A stretch of 64,000 bases of DNA from Heligmosomoides polygyrus polygyrus (taxonomy: Eukaryota; Nematoda; Chromadorea; Rhabditida; Heligmosomidae). The stretch is from positions 5,036,658 to 5,100,657 of the forward strand of contig OX377206.1 of assembly GCA_947396885.1 (NCBI GenBank), written 5' to 3'. The notes below the pieces were generated by a model, which searched no databases, was not told where the DNA came from, and saw nothing but the letters and a program-made list of their open reading frames with translations. A program made the translations under genes and the position numbers. Position 1 is the first letter of the stretch. Each line of letters starts with the position of its first letter. Shown piece after piece: positions 10,690 through 22,398 of the stretch.

Positions 10690-11813
10690 AGCCGGGTCCC
10701 GATGCACGTGTCACGACGTTGCCACAACGTCTATGACACGTCTACTGCATACCGACACACGTGGCACGTCTTCTGAAATCCAACCCACGTCGGACGACAC
10801 TGAGAGAAAATACTGACACTTCCCATACTCCCCCACACCCCCCCCCCCTTAATGGTCGTTCCCCTACTGGTAGCTCTTTCTTTCACTGGTCTCTTTTTTT
10901 TTTTGGTCCTCCCTTCTGTATTCTTGTGCACGTCGGACGACGCCTTCTGCACGTCCTCTAAACCTCGAAACTCCGCGGTTGATCCCCATTCATACCCTGA
11001 CGCGCTGCCCGTCAATATATCGTAGAATTGGGTGAAGGTTATAAATTTGCCAGGATTTGTCTATGGTTAGGCTGAAAGAAAGACCGGCTGGCATACGCGG
11101 CCCTGTTGCCACGATGTGTCGATGTCTATGACACGCCTTACAACCCCCTCCTCCACCCACACACACACACGTGTCACGTCTTTTGAAACCCGATACGTCT
11201 TGGACGACATTGAAAAAATACAGGTTCTCCTTACTCCCCGTTAATGGTCGTTCCCCTACTGGTACCTCCTTCACTGGTCCCTTTTACTGGTCCTCCGTCT
11301 GGAGCACGTTGGATGACGTCTTCTGCTCGTCTTCTAAACCCCGGCACTCGGCAGTTGATCCCCATCCATACCCTGTTGCGCTGCCCGTCAATATGAATTG
11401 GGTGAAGGTTATAAATTCGTCAGCATTTGCCCATGGATAAGCTGAAAGAAAGACCGGCTGGCATCGTAGCCCTATCGAAGGGACGACGTTGTCTATGACA
11501 CGCGTTACACCTCAACCCCACACGAAAGTGTCACGTCTTCTGACACACGTTGAATGATATTGAAAGAAAATACTGGTGCGCTTTACTGCAACTCCGTCTC
11601 TTAGTGGTTCCTTTTGCTGGCCCCCCTTACAGGTCAGCTCTACTGGTGCTAGCTTCGCTGGTCCACCTTAATGCTACCACCCCTTTACTGGCCTCCCTTT
11701 TGCTGGCTTCCCTTTTACTTGACCTCCTTACTCTTTTGAACCCCGGCCCACGTTGGTCGGCACTTGATCTCCATCCATACCCTGACGCGCTGCCCGCTCA
11801 ATATATCGTCAAC
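10690..11813. repeat. 350-420-bp tandem repeat, about 3 copies
   Basis: The word CACGTCTTYTGAAA recurs at 10758, 11177 and (diverged) 11532. GGCTGAAAGAAAGACCGGCTGGCAT-type sequence recurs 375 bp apart at about 11068 and 11443. Units also contain 42-bp-minisatellite-like words (CACGTCGGACGAC). The last unit is interrupted at 11814 by a GC-rich foldback element and resumes at 12579-12660. Confidence 0.75.
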
Positions 11814-11816
11814 TTA

Positions 11817-12575
11817 AGGCCGCCACAGACTTCTGCGGCGCCGCTGCCCTATGCTTAACCATAGGGCAGAGACGCAGAGCTCGCCTCCAGCGGCGCCGCT
11901 GGGCGGCACCTGCGGCACCGGCGGCGTCGCTGGCGGAAATGACTTGAATCATTCCACCCGGCGGCGCCGCTCCAGCGTCTGTCTGTCTGCGCTCTGCGCT
12001 CTGCCCTTTCGCGGCGATTACATGTGAACTGGTCCCCGAAAAATTCCGTCACGCGCGGGCGGCGAGCGTCAGACGAGCAGAGTGAGTCTCCAGATTGGGC
12101 TAGGGAAGGGACTCCGGGGTGTGGCGAACAGGGAGGCGTGGAGTGCACGAGACGACACGACGAAAAACCGCGCGCCGCCTCGGCACTATGCCAAGCGGAC
12201 CAGTTCTCCGGCAACGTTTCGCGGCGGGATCCAGAGCGGAGACGGTCGATGCGAGCGCGCGATCGTCATCGGGGCGCGTTATTGTTAAGCACCAGTCGGT
12301 CCCCACTAGAAACAGTACAGTACCTCGCCGTCACCGCTCCCACTGATGATGAGTCAAGCCGTTGAGCGGCGCCGCAGAAGTCTGTGGCGGCCTTTAACCA
12401 TAGGGCAGAGACGCAGAGCTCGCCTCCAGCGGCGCCGCTGGGCGGCGCCGCTGGCCGGCCGGCGGCACCGGCGGCACCGGCGTCGGCGCTGCCCTATGCT
12501 TAACCATAGGGCAGAGACGCAGAGCTCGCCTCCAGCGGCGCCGCCGAGCGGCGCCGCAAAAGTCTGCGGGGGCCT
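11817..12575. mobile_element. GC-rich foldback element, copy 1 (compound)
   Basis: Non-autonomous element with ends AGGCCGCCACAGACTTCTGC and its complement, flanked by TTA on both sides (11814-11816 and 12394-12396 or 12576-12578). It is extremely rich in GGCGCC palindromes. The unique core (GGTCCCCACTAG, TACAGTACCTCGCCGTCACC) recurs inverted at 18324-18780. The right part, 12397-12575, is an extra partial copy with its own TTA-flanked end. A 3-bp TTA duplication is the habit of PIF/Harbinger-type elements. No transposase is present. The insertion interrupts a tandem repeat unit, so it is younger than that array. Confidence 0.75.
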
Positions 12576-12578
12576 TTA

Positions 12579-12977
12579 GGTGAATGTTATAAATTCGCCA
12601 GCATCCGCCCATGGTTGGGCTGGAAGACCGGCTGGCATACACGGCTCTGTCCAAGGCATCCCTCGACTTCGGTCTCACGGATTAACGAAATTATACGTGG
12701 CAAGACTACATAGGGTGAACGCAATAAATCCAACTACATTTCTGAAAAGGGCACCAAACGGCTTCGACCTTCTCATGAAATATGTCATTGTTTGGCTTAA
12801 GCGCATTTTGTATATTCATTTGCTCAGCTCTATGGCGTACATAGTGTGTTAATCCGATAGAAACATTGGTGGTTTAATCTTTCCGGACGAGTTTAGCAGC
12901 TGTTCTAGAACCTGCTTCTAATCACGAATAATATTCCATCGTGGCCTTAACCCAATTCGATCAGGTGGGGTTTATAA
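12579..12977. other. Remainder of tandem repeat, then no gene seen
   Basis: 12579-12660 continues the tandem unit broken by the foldback element (GGTGAATGTTATAAATTCGCC, one or two bases different from earlier units). From 12660 to the RTE start at about 12978 I see nothing recognisable. Confidence 0.5.
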
Positions 12978-14480
12978 ACGTACAGCACCCGGTCCTGACA
13001 GGATCAGATCCGAACACCTGAAGAATCTCCCGCCAACGCTCATGAACACTTTGGCGCGGCTCTTCACATGCCACCTGTCGGAGTGCAAGGTTCCATCTCA
13101 GTGGAAAACCAGCAAGACCGTCTTGCTGTACAAGAAGGGAAACGTGCACGACATTGGCAACTGTAGCCCGATCTGCCTGCTGTCCGTACTCTACAAGCTG
13201 TTCACTCGAGTTATCCTGAATAGGATTAGCAGAACGCTGGACGAAGGACAGCCATGCGAGCAAGCAGGATTTCGGAGAGGATTCAGCACGATCGACCACA
13301 TACACACCATTACGAAGCTCATCGAAGTGTCGCGAGAGTACAAGCTGCCGCTGTGAATGCCTGAAGACCTGAAGAAGGCATTCGACTCCGTCGAGACTGA
13401 AGCGGTCATCGACGCCCTGCTCACTCAGGGTGTTCCTACTCAGTACATAAGAGTCCTTCGAGAGCTGCACAATGGATTCACGACCAAGATCTCTCCATTT
13501 TACAACGACGTCGTCATCGACGTGAAGAGAGGGGTTCGGCAAGGAGATACCATATCCCCGAAACTCTTCAGCGCCACCCTCGAAAACGTCATGCGCGAAC
13601 TAGAATGGGAAGACATGGGAGTGAAAGTCGACGGCCGGCAGCTGCGCCATCTGCGCTTCGCTGGCAGCATCGTGCTCATAACACCGAGCATCAGCCAGGC
13701 GGAGCGAATGCTGGCCGACTTCGATCGTGTATGTGGGAACGTGGAGCTGCAGTTGAATCTTACGAAGACGATGTTCATGAAGAACGGACAAGTTTCTGAT
13801 GCTCCATTCTCGCTCAACGGAACGAACATCTCCGAATGTTCCAGCTATGTGTATCTGGGTCGCGAAGTCAACATGGCCAACGACCTAGCACCAGAGCTGA
13901 GTAGGACGAAACGAGCGGCTTGGGGAGCTTTCAAGAGCGTCGAAGAAGTCGTGAAGAAGACGAAGAACGTCCGACTCCGTGTCCATCTTTTCGACTCCAC
14001 CGTTCTTCCTGCCCTAACATACGCCTCAGAGACCTGGGCCATACGAAAACAGGATGACCACGCGATCAGCGTCGCGCTTCGGAAGATCGAGAAGACCATG
14101 CTCGGAATGACACGATTCACGCAAGTGAGAAAAGGCCTCCGGAGTTCCGAGCTTCGTCAACGTTTGAAGATCAGAGACGCTGTCGCATAGGCCAAGTCGT
14201 CGAAAATTAGGTGGGCCGGCCACGTAATGCGCTTCGCAGACACCCGCTGGACGAGAGCCGTCACCGACTGGATTCCGCGGGATGTCAAGGGAACACCAGG
14301 ACGCCCACCAACGCGTTGGTCGGACTTCTTCGTGAAAGCCCTGAACGACCGATACGACGCTCTTCGTGTCCCTCGAGGGAGGAGGATCGATTGGACCACT
14401 CTGGTACGCGACAGGGACGAATGGAGACGCTGCTGGCGCCCGCTCGAGCAAGTCGATCATCAACGGGACGACAGGTGATA
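12978..14480 (+). mobile_element. RTE-clade non-LTR retrotransposon, dead copy 1
   Basis: One frame runs from about 13042 to 14478 and encodes the reverse transcriptase and C-terminal part of an RTE element: [15 protein letters not shown] and [15 protein letters not shown] (fingers), EQAGFRRGF, then SPFYNDVVIDVKRGVRQGDT (palm), later RWAGHVMRF and [10 protein letters not shown]. It is interrupted by TGA at 13354-13356 and TAG at 14188-14190; a related copy has TGG at the second site. The catalytic motif, normally FADD, reads FAGS near 13673, so both aspartates are lost. The 5' end and endonuclease are missing. The copy ends in a short GTGATACAG repeat, as is usual for RTE elements. Confidence 0.9.
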
Positions 14481-14589
14481 CAGGTGATATAGGGCTTATA
14501 AACAAAGGAAGACTGTGTCTCCTGCGCAACCTTAGATATTTACGATTTACGACCCAGAATTCCGTAAATCATAAATCGTAAAAAATGCG

Positions 14590-14960
14590 AAAAGTTGGCG
14601 CAAGTCGCAATTGTGCACACCTTTGTTGTAAAGTCAGCCTAACTTGACGAAAACAGCTTATCTAAATGCACGGAAATTTACGCAAACTGTGCCGGATATG
14701 CTGTGCCATGCGCGGCAAATCGATAGAGCGTAGGTGTAGCGTGCGCTTTTCCCAAGGGCCGGAAGTGCCGGAAGCGATGGGAAATAGGGTGGTTCGTATT
14801 TCGGCGCGAAAAGAAGCGTATAAATAGTGGGCTGAGTTAGTTGAAAGGTTCGACTTTGTAGTACTTGTCTTCGTGTGTCCACGTCTTTACTCCGTTATCT
14901 ACTCTTCATCTCCAATAAATCTCTTGATTGTGTGTCGAAGTACTGGGTTAATCCCACGTT
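14590..14960 (+). promoter_or_regulatory. Possible solo LTR: TATA box then poly(A) signal
   Basis: A TATAAATAG box at 14820 is followed about 95 bases later by CCAATAAATCTC (poly(A) signal, about 14913), with no open frame between or after. A promoter and a polyadenylation signal this close is the U3-R-U5 layout of a retrotransposon long terminal repeat. No second copy is present in the window and the ends could not be fixed. Alternatively it is a chance pairing or a small-RNA promoter. Confidence 0.3.
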
Positions 14961-15217
14961 TACCAACAAAAACCAACTATCTTATATATTTGAAGCATAG
15001 AAAGAATGTTCAATCTCACCGACTATGCCGGATGCTGGTCTTATGCTGAAAGAAATAGCAGAGCGCATAGTGCAGTGCGTGTTGGCTAGTCAAAATATGG
15101 AGCTCGAGCTGCAGAGTTCAAATATGTGTTTCTTTTCACAAGTGTTGGATCATTAAAAAAGGTTATTGAAGAAGGCCACAAGTCGGTTTGGGCGTTCTTT
15201 TCCGCCAATCTCTATTC

Positions 15218-18200
15218 TCAATATGGATGGTAGAAATTGGGGAACCTGCTCTCGTCTACATCACCAGCTTCGGAAATCAAACCAGCTCTTATGCACTTCT
15301 CGTACTCAATGAGCACATCCCGATGATGATTGAAGATCTGAGGGAACACCGCACGTAGTCCATCTCTGAAAATGTTGTCGATAACTGCTTAATTCGTGTT
15401 AGCTGTAGGGGTACGTAGTGCAGCGAATGATATGGCAGCATGTGGTTCAACAGTATCGATACTCTGCGCCGCTAAATCGATGCTGGTGGGATACGCGGCT
15501 GCGCCCATTTGTTTGTAAACAAATGAATTTTCTAGGCACATCTCGGCGGTAATTTAGCTTCCAAGTCTTGGTATACCATTTTCACGTCAAACAGGACACT
15601 TTTACGTCAAACTAGATACTTTTCAAGCCAAATTGGACAAAAAAGCCTAACGCTTGAAATGAAACTGAGCAACTTTCAAATCAAAACGAGCTCCTTTCGC
15701 ATTAAACTAGAGATTCTTTGCAATGTACATGTATTTTTTTTTGTTCAACGAAAATTTAGCATGAGTTTATTGGAGGTTTTAATTCATCTGCCCGATAAGG
15801 GAACACATTGTTTGAAATTCTGTGAAACTCTCATTTTTTAAAGGAAAATAAGTATTTGAAGCTTGTTTTAAAGAGCAGTTTCAGGAGAGAGCATTTTCTG
15901 TTGCCACAAAGGAGAGTGCGCCATGCCCTTGTCCAAGACGTCGCGAGTTTATTCGATCGAAAGTGAAATTTCTGTTTTATCAGGGAGTTTTATACCTGTA
16001 AACTGTACGATAAAAACAACTGTAGAGAACGCAGACATTCTTCGCGTTCTACACTGTATAAATGACTGGCGCGTTTCCGCTTACCAATGCTGCCGGCATT
16101 CGCGACTAGAATCTCTAAAACTAAAGAAGGAGATTGCAATCATACCTTGTAAACCAACGAATCTCGGCCATGTCATCAGACATGACGGTGCTGGCGTCAC
16201 GTTTATCACATTTCATTAGGCATACGAAAAACATCACGGAACAGCAGCCATACTCCTGTATGTCCACCGTGTTTTGGTTTCTGAAAATTTTACATAATAT
16301 ACAATGAGTACCGCCTCGCAATGAGGTTAATGCGACGTAAAATAAAATGCACTATAGGGGACAAAAGTAATTTTTGATCTTTGATTAATCAACCGTTTGT
16401 TTAATAAGTCAAAACATTTTCAAGGTAGGAGGGGAAAAATAAAATAAATAAAAAATAAAAATAAAATAAAAGTGAAAGTAATCGTCATTTCATAAGTGTA
16501 TTCTCAATTGCTCGCAATTTTTTGTCGTAAGCTTCGAGTCACTACAACTCTACCAAATCGCAATACGTCCACATCTCCGAACAGAATGCTGTTCTTTAAC
16601 CCCTGAAGAACCAGGCCATAAGTAGGCGAGCTTCGCACATCGCATCAGCTACTGACGCCGCCGTGAGACCGAACTTCCACCCCCGAGCATCATTTTTTGT
16701 CGCAAGCTGATCTGATGCAGCCCATACCAATCCCGCAGAGAAGCACTTTTGTTCCAACAGCGATCCTCAGTAGGTTTTAATGTCAAGTGCCAGTACATTG
16801 CCACCGTCTGGACGACGGTTCTGCAGATTTTTGACCTTGAGCACTACGGTACCTTACGGTAGCAGTGCAACCAGTCGAAAAAACCTGTATCTAGATGTAC
16901 TCAGGGAAGCGCATGATAACAAAATTTCTTCTCTCGGACTCTTGCTTTCCCCTCTTCTGTCCGTAGCTTATCCACCTTTCGATGTTGCACAATCCAGACT
17001 TAATAGTGCAAAAAGGACGTTTGTTAATTACCCCAGCGATTCTCAACAAGGCTTATATGTTCACGTAGGGATCTAAGAGAGTGCACAGAAGTGAAGTTCG
17101 CTTTTCTTCAGGCCACCGGGTGGTGCAAAAAAATGGCAAGTTTTTGCCATTTTTAACCAGCTACTGGCTCGTAGCAAAAACGAACTTCACGCCTGCGCCC
17201 CTATCCTAATTGCTTTACCAATTTTTTTACAATGACGCTAGGTTCTGAAAGGAGATAGCATAGAGTCTAATCTTTAAAATCCCACTAATTTAAAAGCGCT
17301 AGTCCGTCTGCCCGTGTGCGTGTGTGTCACAAACCTGTGTAAGCCTGTGCAACATGTCGAACGTGTGAAGGTAAACCGCATGTACACGTGAAATCTGTCA
17401 AGGTTACCCTCACGTGCAATCGACGAAAATGAACGGCAATTGGCGGAAAATGGTGAGATTCGAAAAAAAGAGGGTGGAGGAATTCGATCGAACGACCAGT
17501 ATCGATCGATACTATCGATTTTCCGCCGGAGTTATCGGTTTTTGCCCAGATTTGCTAGATTTGGAGTGGGCATCGTGCGATTATGATGGCTGGTTCATAG
17601 GCTTCACAGCAGGTTATAGGGTGCAATCGGGCGACCAATATTGATCGAATATATCGAGTTTTCGACCAGAGTTGGCTGCTTTCGCTCCGGATTGATCCAA
17701 TGGGGTGGAGTCACGCAACCCTTTTTCGAACGAATTATTATCGCTAGCTGAAATTACTCCAATATGATGGCATTCAGACATGATTTACAGCAATTCAAAT
17801 TTATCCACCAACCGAATAAAGTCTATCGACTTTACCAGTTTTTCTGCAGATTAGACCCTTCGGAGTGGGAGTTGCACGAATGCGATTGACGGTGGACAAT
17901 AGTCCGTTTTGAGAACCTTACTTTAATAAGCGAGCTTTAATAGGTCAATAAACCATGTCGTTCTCTTTTCGGAGTTTGGCCGGCAAATGCTCAAGTAGAC
18001 GTTCAGCGGCCGGTAGGTGCCGTCTGGTAGTATATAATAATGTAAGCGACGCAATCACTGCTACATAGAAATATACAAAGCACACTTCAGCTATGACAAA
18101 AACCGGCTTTAATTATCGATCAATCCAATAGTAAAAATGGCTACATTTTTTCGCAGCGTAGCTTGACAAGGCAACTCAAAGCGCTAACAGCAGAACTAAG

Positions 18201-21200
18201 TAATTTAGCGATAAACGCTGCTTCTTAAGTCTCTATATTCGAAAAAGTTTGGAGACTTTCCTGCTTTTTCAAATAATCCTTTATGTTGTTTTAATTTTGA
18301 AAACGATTCGCGTTATTTACTTAAGGCCGCCACAGACTTCTGCGGCGCCGCCCGGCGGCGCCGTTCAGCGGCGCCGCTGGGCGGCCGGCGGCACCGGTGA
18401 GCGGCGCCGCTTAGTGGCTTGACTCATCATCAGTGGGAGCGGTGACGGCGAGGTACTGTACTGTTTCTAGTGGGGACCGACTGGTGCTTAACAATAACGC
18501 GCCCCGATGACGATCGCGCGCCCGCATCGACCGTCTCCGCTCTGGATCCCGCCGCGAAAGGGCAGAGCGCAGAGCGCAGACAGACAGACGCTGGAGCGGC
18601 GCCGCCGGGTGGAATGATTGAAGTCATTTCCGCCAGCGACGCCGCCGGTGCCGCCGGTGCCGCCGGCCGGCCAGCGGCGCCGCTGGCGGCGCCGCTGGAG
18701 GCAGCTCTGCGTCTCTGCCCTATGGTTAAGCATAGGGCAGCGGCGCCGCCGAGCGGCGCCGCAGAAGTCTGTGGCGGCCTTTACACGCGTCAAGGACGTT
18801 TCCTTGATATAGGGTTGTGCAGATTTAAATTAGATGACATTTCATGCCGTGTTGCACCGATTTTGTTCATGAGAAATGAGCGAGTTTCTGACGCCCCAAC
18901 GGAAGGAATACCTCCGATTGCTACAGATACGTGTATCTAAGCCGCCAGATGAACATGGCGAACGACCAAGTGCCGGAGTTGAGGAGGAATCGAATGGCTT
19001 GGGGAGCTGTCAAGAGCGTTGAAGAATTCGTGAAGAAGACGAGGAACGTCCGACTCCGTGCCCACCTTTTCGACTCCACCGTTCTTCCTGCCCTAACATA
19101 CGCCTCAGAGACCTGGGCCATACGAAAACAGGATGAACACGCGATCAGCGTCGCGCAGCGTGGAATCGAGAGGAGGATGCTCAGAGCCACACGACTCACG
19201 CAAGTGAGAGAAGGCCTCTGAAGTTCCGAACTTCGCCGACGTTCGAAGATCAGAGACGCTGTCGCATGGGGGAAGTCGTCGAAAATTAGGTGGGCCGGCC
19301 ACGTAATGCGCTTCACAGACACCCGCTGGACGGGAGTCGTCACTGACTCGATCGACTGGATTCCGCGGGATGACAAAAAACACCAGGACGCCCACCAACG
19401 CGTTGTTCGGACTTCTTCGTGAGAATCCCTGAACCACCAATATGACGCCCTTCGGGTCCCTTGAGCGAGAAAGATCCATTGGAGCACTCTGGCACGCGAT
19501 AGGGACGAATGGAGACGCTGCTGGCTCTCGCCCAAGCAGCTCGATGATCTGATTTGCATCCACTCAGGTTAGGCGACCGCAGCGGCTCGTCCTAAGTACA
19601 GCGCTGGTACGACATCCGCTAGACTCTAGAGGAAGCCCAGGGTGTTGGGGCTAAACACGCCAAGAGGGCGAGAGGTAGAACGCAGGTCCCGTTATAAGGT
19701 GGACCCCCCCCCCCCCATTGAAATTGCACCAAAATCCTTTCTGGATATTGGAAATTATTCAAAATCCAAATCGCTGCATTCTGTTATGCTCAAAACATCG
19801 AAGTTCCTGAAATTTATTGTCAAATACCTCAGCAATTCCGTATCAGCTTATTTCCCGACTGCTTTTTAGAACCTTAGCAGAGTGTTGTTAAGTATTACAT
19901 TTATTCTATTTTTACTCCTTCAATTCATTATTCGCTACGGCGAATATCTCATCTAATTAATCACCCAAATAGTCAAACAGTGTGAACAAGCTCGTGATCG
20001 CCATTTTTCTAGCCAAAATCTATGACTCACTTGAGTGCAATAATTTTTTTTGCATTTGCCTGAACACCAGTTTCTTCGCACACCTTCCTCTCAGCGGTCC
20101 TGAGCAGGTCCTCATTCTTAGGATGCATGCCCCCTGGGAACTTCCAGAACCTCTCTCTGAAACATGGGCTTGTGAACAATGTAGCGAAGAGCACAAAAGC
20201 ATCCGCACAAACAAAGAAAGGAACGAAAACTGTACCGGCGCTTTTCGCGCACCATAAGAATCCGTCCATCCCGATCGATAACCATTCCACAGATGGAAAC
20301 GGACGCGGAGGGTTTTCTAAAAATAATACAGTAGTATACCATGGCTGTCAGTTCGTCAATCTCGAACTCAGAAATTCTTTTTTGAAATTGAGTTCGCTAG
20401 TAAGCAAAAGGGAATCCGGAGGGCGATCGCCACCGGCTTCGCATTTTTGCCCACACGCTGTGAGGTCACTGACTTGAGCTTGGAACTTGAACCGATTTTG
20501 TGAAAGCTCCAGAAATTTGTATTCTTAGTCGGATATCGTGATCTACCATGAGGTAGATGTAGATCATTCTCGGCGTCTCAGACGGAATCTCTCATCTGAT
20601 CGCCACTGGTTTTAAAAGCTCTTACTTTTGCCAACACACTATGATATTTCACCAACAGCTCAAGAATTCATAATGTAACCGATGTATGTGAGTACACCGC
20701 TATCTTAGAAATTATCTTATTCGGGAACAGGGAAATCTGATGATCCGAAACTTTGACAAAAATATTCAGCACTGAAGTTTCAAAGAATCCTGCATGGAAA
20801 TTCTACAGACTCTTTCAAGCCAATCTCATTCTTTGCTATTTTTCCTAATTTTCGTTTCATTTTCCTTTTTTCCCTCGCGCCCTCTAACTCGTTCGCAGAG
20901 CAATGGCAAAGGCAAGAACTCACGGGGGAAATTTCGAGGGCTTTTCGCTGACCCAGCGCTTCATAGTTAGGTTACTGCCATAGACGGTATGGTATTTAAA
21001 ACCGTGTTCGACGAGCTTCGGGACTATATAAGAGTGCTGAAATCGTATAAGATTCAACTTCATGTCCAACTGATAGTCAGCATCCATATGTTGCCGATTA
21101 CCCGGTTGGATACTTCACGTCAAATTGGTCACTCTTCTAAATAAACTTGATGCTTCTGAAATCAAATTGAACGTCTTCCAAATCGAAACGAACTTCTTTC

Positions 21201-22053
21201 AGGATAAGCTGCGGCTTCTTCAAGACAATTAGAATAATTTTTTGTTCAAGGGAGATTTGGTATAACTTTTTCTAAAATTGTCTAGTTCAGCCGCACGAAT
21301 GAGTGTAATCCTTTATTTTATAAAATTTGTATTGCTTGAAAAACCAATAGATTAAATTCTGTTTCAAAGCGCCGTTAAAAGACGGGATCGTGCACTGCAA
21401 ACGTTCGTTGCGATCTTTATTTGATTGATAGTGTAAATGCTGCTTTCATTAAGCCTCAAAGTGACGGTATGTGTGTTATTTATAATCGTGTTCATCGTAT
21501 CGTTTACAGGTGTGAAATTGCATGCAGACAAAAATTTTGTTATTCATCGAATAAAGCCACAACGTCTTAATCGAGGGCAAGGCGCAATCTCTTCTTTCAG
21601 CACTCAACAATGGCCCCCTTCCTGCTCTTAAAAACAAGCTTAAGCCGTTATTTTTATTCAAAGTAAGAATTTTGTAAAATTTCAAGCAATTTGTGCCGTG
21701 TTCGTTTTGGAGACTCTCAAGTGTAATGTGGTATGAGCTCGTTTTGATCTGGAAGACGATCAATCTGAGTTTGATTTCAAAAGCGTTGGGATATTTTAGA
21801 AATGTCCAGTTAGACGTAAAAATGGTATAAATGAATATATAAACAAAGGAATAACAGAACGCACCTCGGGATTAACGACGAACAGGATCCCTTCCGTTTC
21901 CTTGCGGGATTGCCACTCTTGAATTGTTTTTTCGAGTTGAGTGAAAAAAAGCTCCGTCTTCAGTTGCTCTTCACGAAATATCTCCGATTTTAAAACAAAG
22001 TCACCGAATTTGGTCCTTTCAGGTGCAAAGTTTGTTACGCTCCGCTGCGACAT
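15218..22053 (-). CDS. Nudix gene 1: NUDT6-like Nudix hydrolase, six exons
   Basis: Spliced gene read on the minus strand. Exons: 22053-21865, 21036-20924, 20316-20236, 20156-20031, 16280-16146 and 15365-15218 (TGA). Total 792 bp, 263 residues. Lengths and phases (0, then 2 throughout) join without a frame break. Donors are GTGCGT, GTGAGT, GTACAG, GTGAGT and GTATGA; acceptors include TTTCAG and TTTTCAG. Exons 1-2 resemble the NUDT6 pre-Nudix domain (QLEKTIQEW, then LVEHGFKYHTVYG). Exon 3 holds [20 protein letters not shown]. Exon 4 holds WKFPGG and the Nudix box, G-x5-E-x7-R-K-V-C-E-E-T-G-V, which fits the consensus except lysine for the first Glu of REUxEE (codon 20084-20086). Exon 5 has MFFVCLM and EIRWFT. 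Exon 6 has EYEKCIRAGLIS. Nudix enzymes cleave nucleoside-diphosphate-linked substrates; the substrate here is unknown. No splice-like acceptor precedes the ATG, so the start is less certain than the rest. Confidence 0.85.
15560..15720. repeat. Degenerate ~20-bp tandem repeat (ACGTCAAACTxxACACTTTT type)
   Basis: Successive words such as TTTTACGTCAAACTAG, CTTTTCAAGCCAAATTGG and CTTTCAAATCAAAACG repeat about every 20 bases. The same family occurs at 21115-21230, inverted at 21735-21835, and at 43065-43110 with 43430-43500. The region lies just upstream of the last exon of gene 1, inside intron 5. Confidence 0.55.
16281..17480. other. Intron 4 of gene 1: no gene seen
   Basis: Contains an A/T microsatellite at 16434-16470 (AAATAAA-type units). 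A plus-strand open frame at 16780-17076 has no recognisable domain or paralogue in the window. Nothing else supported. Confidence 0.5.
17485..17730 (+). repeat. Diverged ATCGAT satellite, about 2 copies
   Basis: CAGTATCGATCGATACTATC followed by GATTTTCCGCCGGAG, and a second copy from about 17633 (CCAATATTGATCGA, then GAGTTTTCGACCAGAG). Related to the 110-bp array at 3690-4545 but strongly decayed. Lies in intron 4 of gene 1. Confidence 0.6.
18324..18780. mobile_element. GC-rich foldback element, copy 2 (clean)
   Basis: 457-bp element with matching ends AGGCCGCCACAGACTTCTGC and its complement, each flanked by TTA (18321-18323 and 18781-18783). The core is the reverse complement of the core of the element at 11817-12393. 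Open frames across it are GC-driven artefacts. It sits in intron 4 of gene 1, about 30 bp from an RTE fragment. Confidence 0.85.
18810..19562 (+). mobile_element. RTE-clade retrotransposon, 3' fragment (copy 2)
   Basis: Homologous to 13755-14470 of copy 1. FMRNERVSDAP lies in one frame at about 18860-18895. After a frameshift, 18931-19221 carries NMANDQVPEL, VRLRAHLFDSTVLPALTYAS and ETWAIRKQDE. Further frameshifts and a TGA at 19219-19221 precede RWAGHVMRF and RDEWRRCWL near the end. It lacks the catalytic region and is a fossil inside intron 4 of gene 1. Confidence 0.88.
19563..20030. other. Intron 4 of gene 1, right part: no gene seen
   Basis: Holds a run of 12 C near 19708-19719 and AT-rich sequence. 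The boundary with exon 4 at 20030/20031 is a GTGAGT donor on the minus strand. Confidence 0.5.
20317..20923. other. Intron 2 of gene 1 with a conserved intronic segment
   Basis: A segment around 20535-20580 (GATCTACCATGAGGTAGATG then TAGATCATTCTCG) is shared with 62735-62780, next to Nudix gene 3. This suggests the intron was duplicated with the gene and that the missing exon 2 of gene 3 lies to the right of 62.8 kb. Confidence 0.5.
21037..21864. repeat. Intron 1 of gene 1 with inverted ~20-bp repeat arrays
   Basis: 21115-21230 on the plus strand and 21735-21835 on the minus strand carry the same degenerate ACGTCAAA/TTCNAAATCAAA repeats, giving a loose inverted pair. The centre (21430-21660) resembles 40590-40850 and 43860-43990, including CGTTTACAGGT and GCCTTCCTGC words. 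Confidence 0.5.
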
Positions 22054-22398
22054 TTTTACAGTAGTGTAGAGTCAGCACGACCTCGCTAAACAAAGACAGC
22101 CAAGATTTGTCATGTTAGCAATGACAGCGCTGTACGACGGTTTCAGAAAAGGCAGAGTATAAGGTAGAATAGTAAGGAGAACCACATCAATCATGATCAC
22201 ACTTCGACACTTCTTGACGAAGCAGATTTATTTGTTTTCAATAAGCGTTTACAAATCACGGTGAGCAATCCTCCAATGACACTCAAAGCGGATATCGAGG
22301 ACTAGAACGACCGCTACCTTGTTTTTAGACACGGCAAGCCTAATATCGTCTCGCCAAAATAAGTTTGCATGAGTCGCGGTGTGGCAATCTGTCCATCA
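22054..22398. other. Upstream region of Nudix gene 1
   Basis: No clear TATA box or trans-splice acceptor immediately before the ATG at 22053; the preceding minus-strand bases read CACTACTGTAAAA. Bounded upstream by a mariner element. Confidence 0.4.

Noticed and set aside
11882..12306. Possible CpG-island promoter
   Set aside because: The GC richness is explained by the foldback element, and no transcript start features follow.
11855..12678. Several 68-119-codon frames on both strands
   Set aside because: They come from GGCGCC-rich palindromic DNA of a foldback element that lacks stops by composition.
18430..18940. 156-codon plus frame
   Set aside because: It crosses the foldback element and runs into an RTE fragment; a composite artefact.
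20118..20342. 74-codon single frame as the Nudix gene start
   Set aside because: It reads through a 79-bp intron (20235-20157) with GT/AG ends; the spliced model joins exons 3 and 4 in the frame of the Nudix box.
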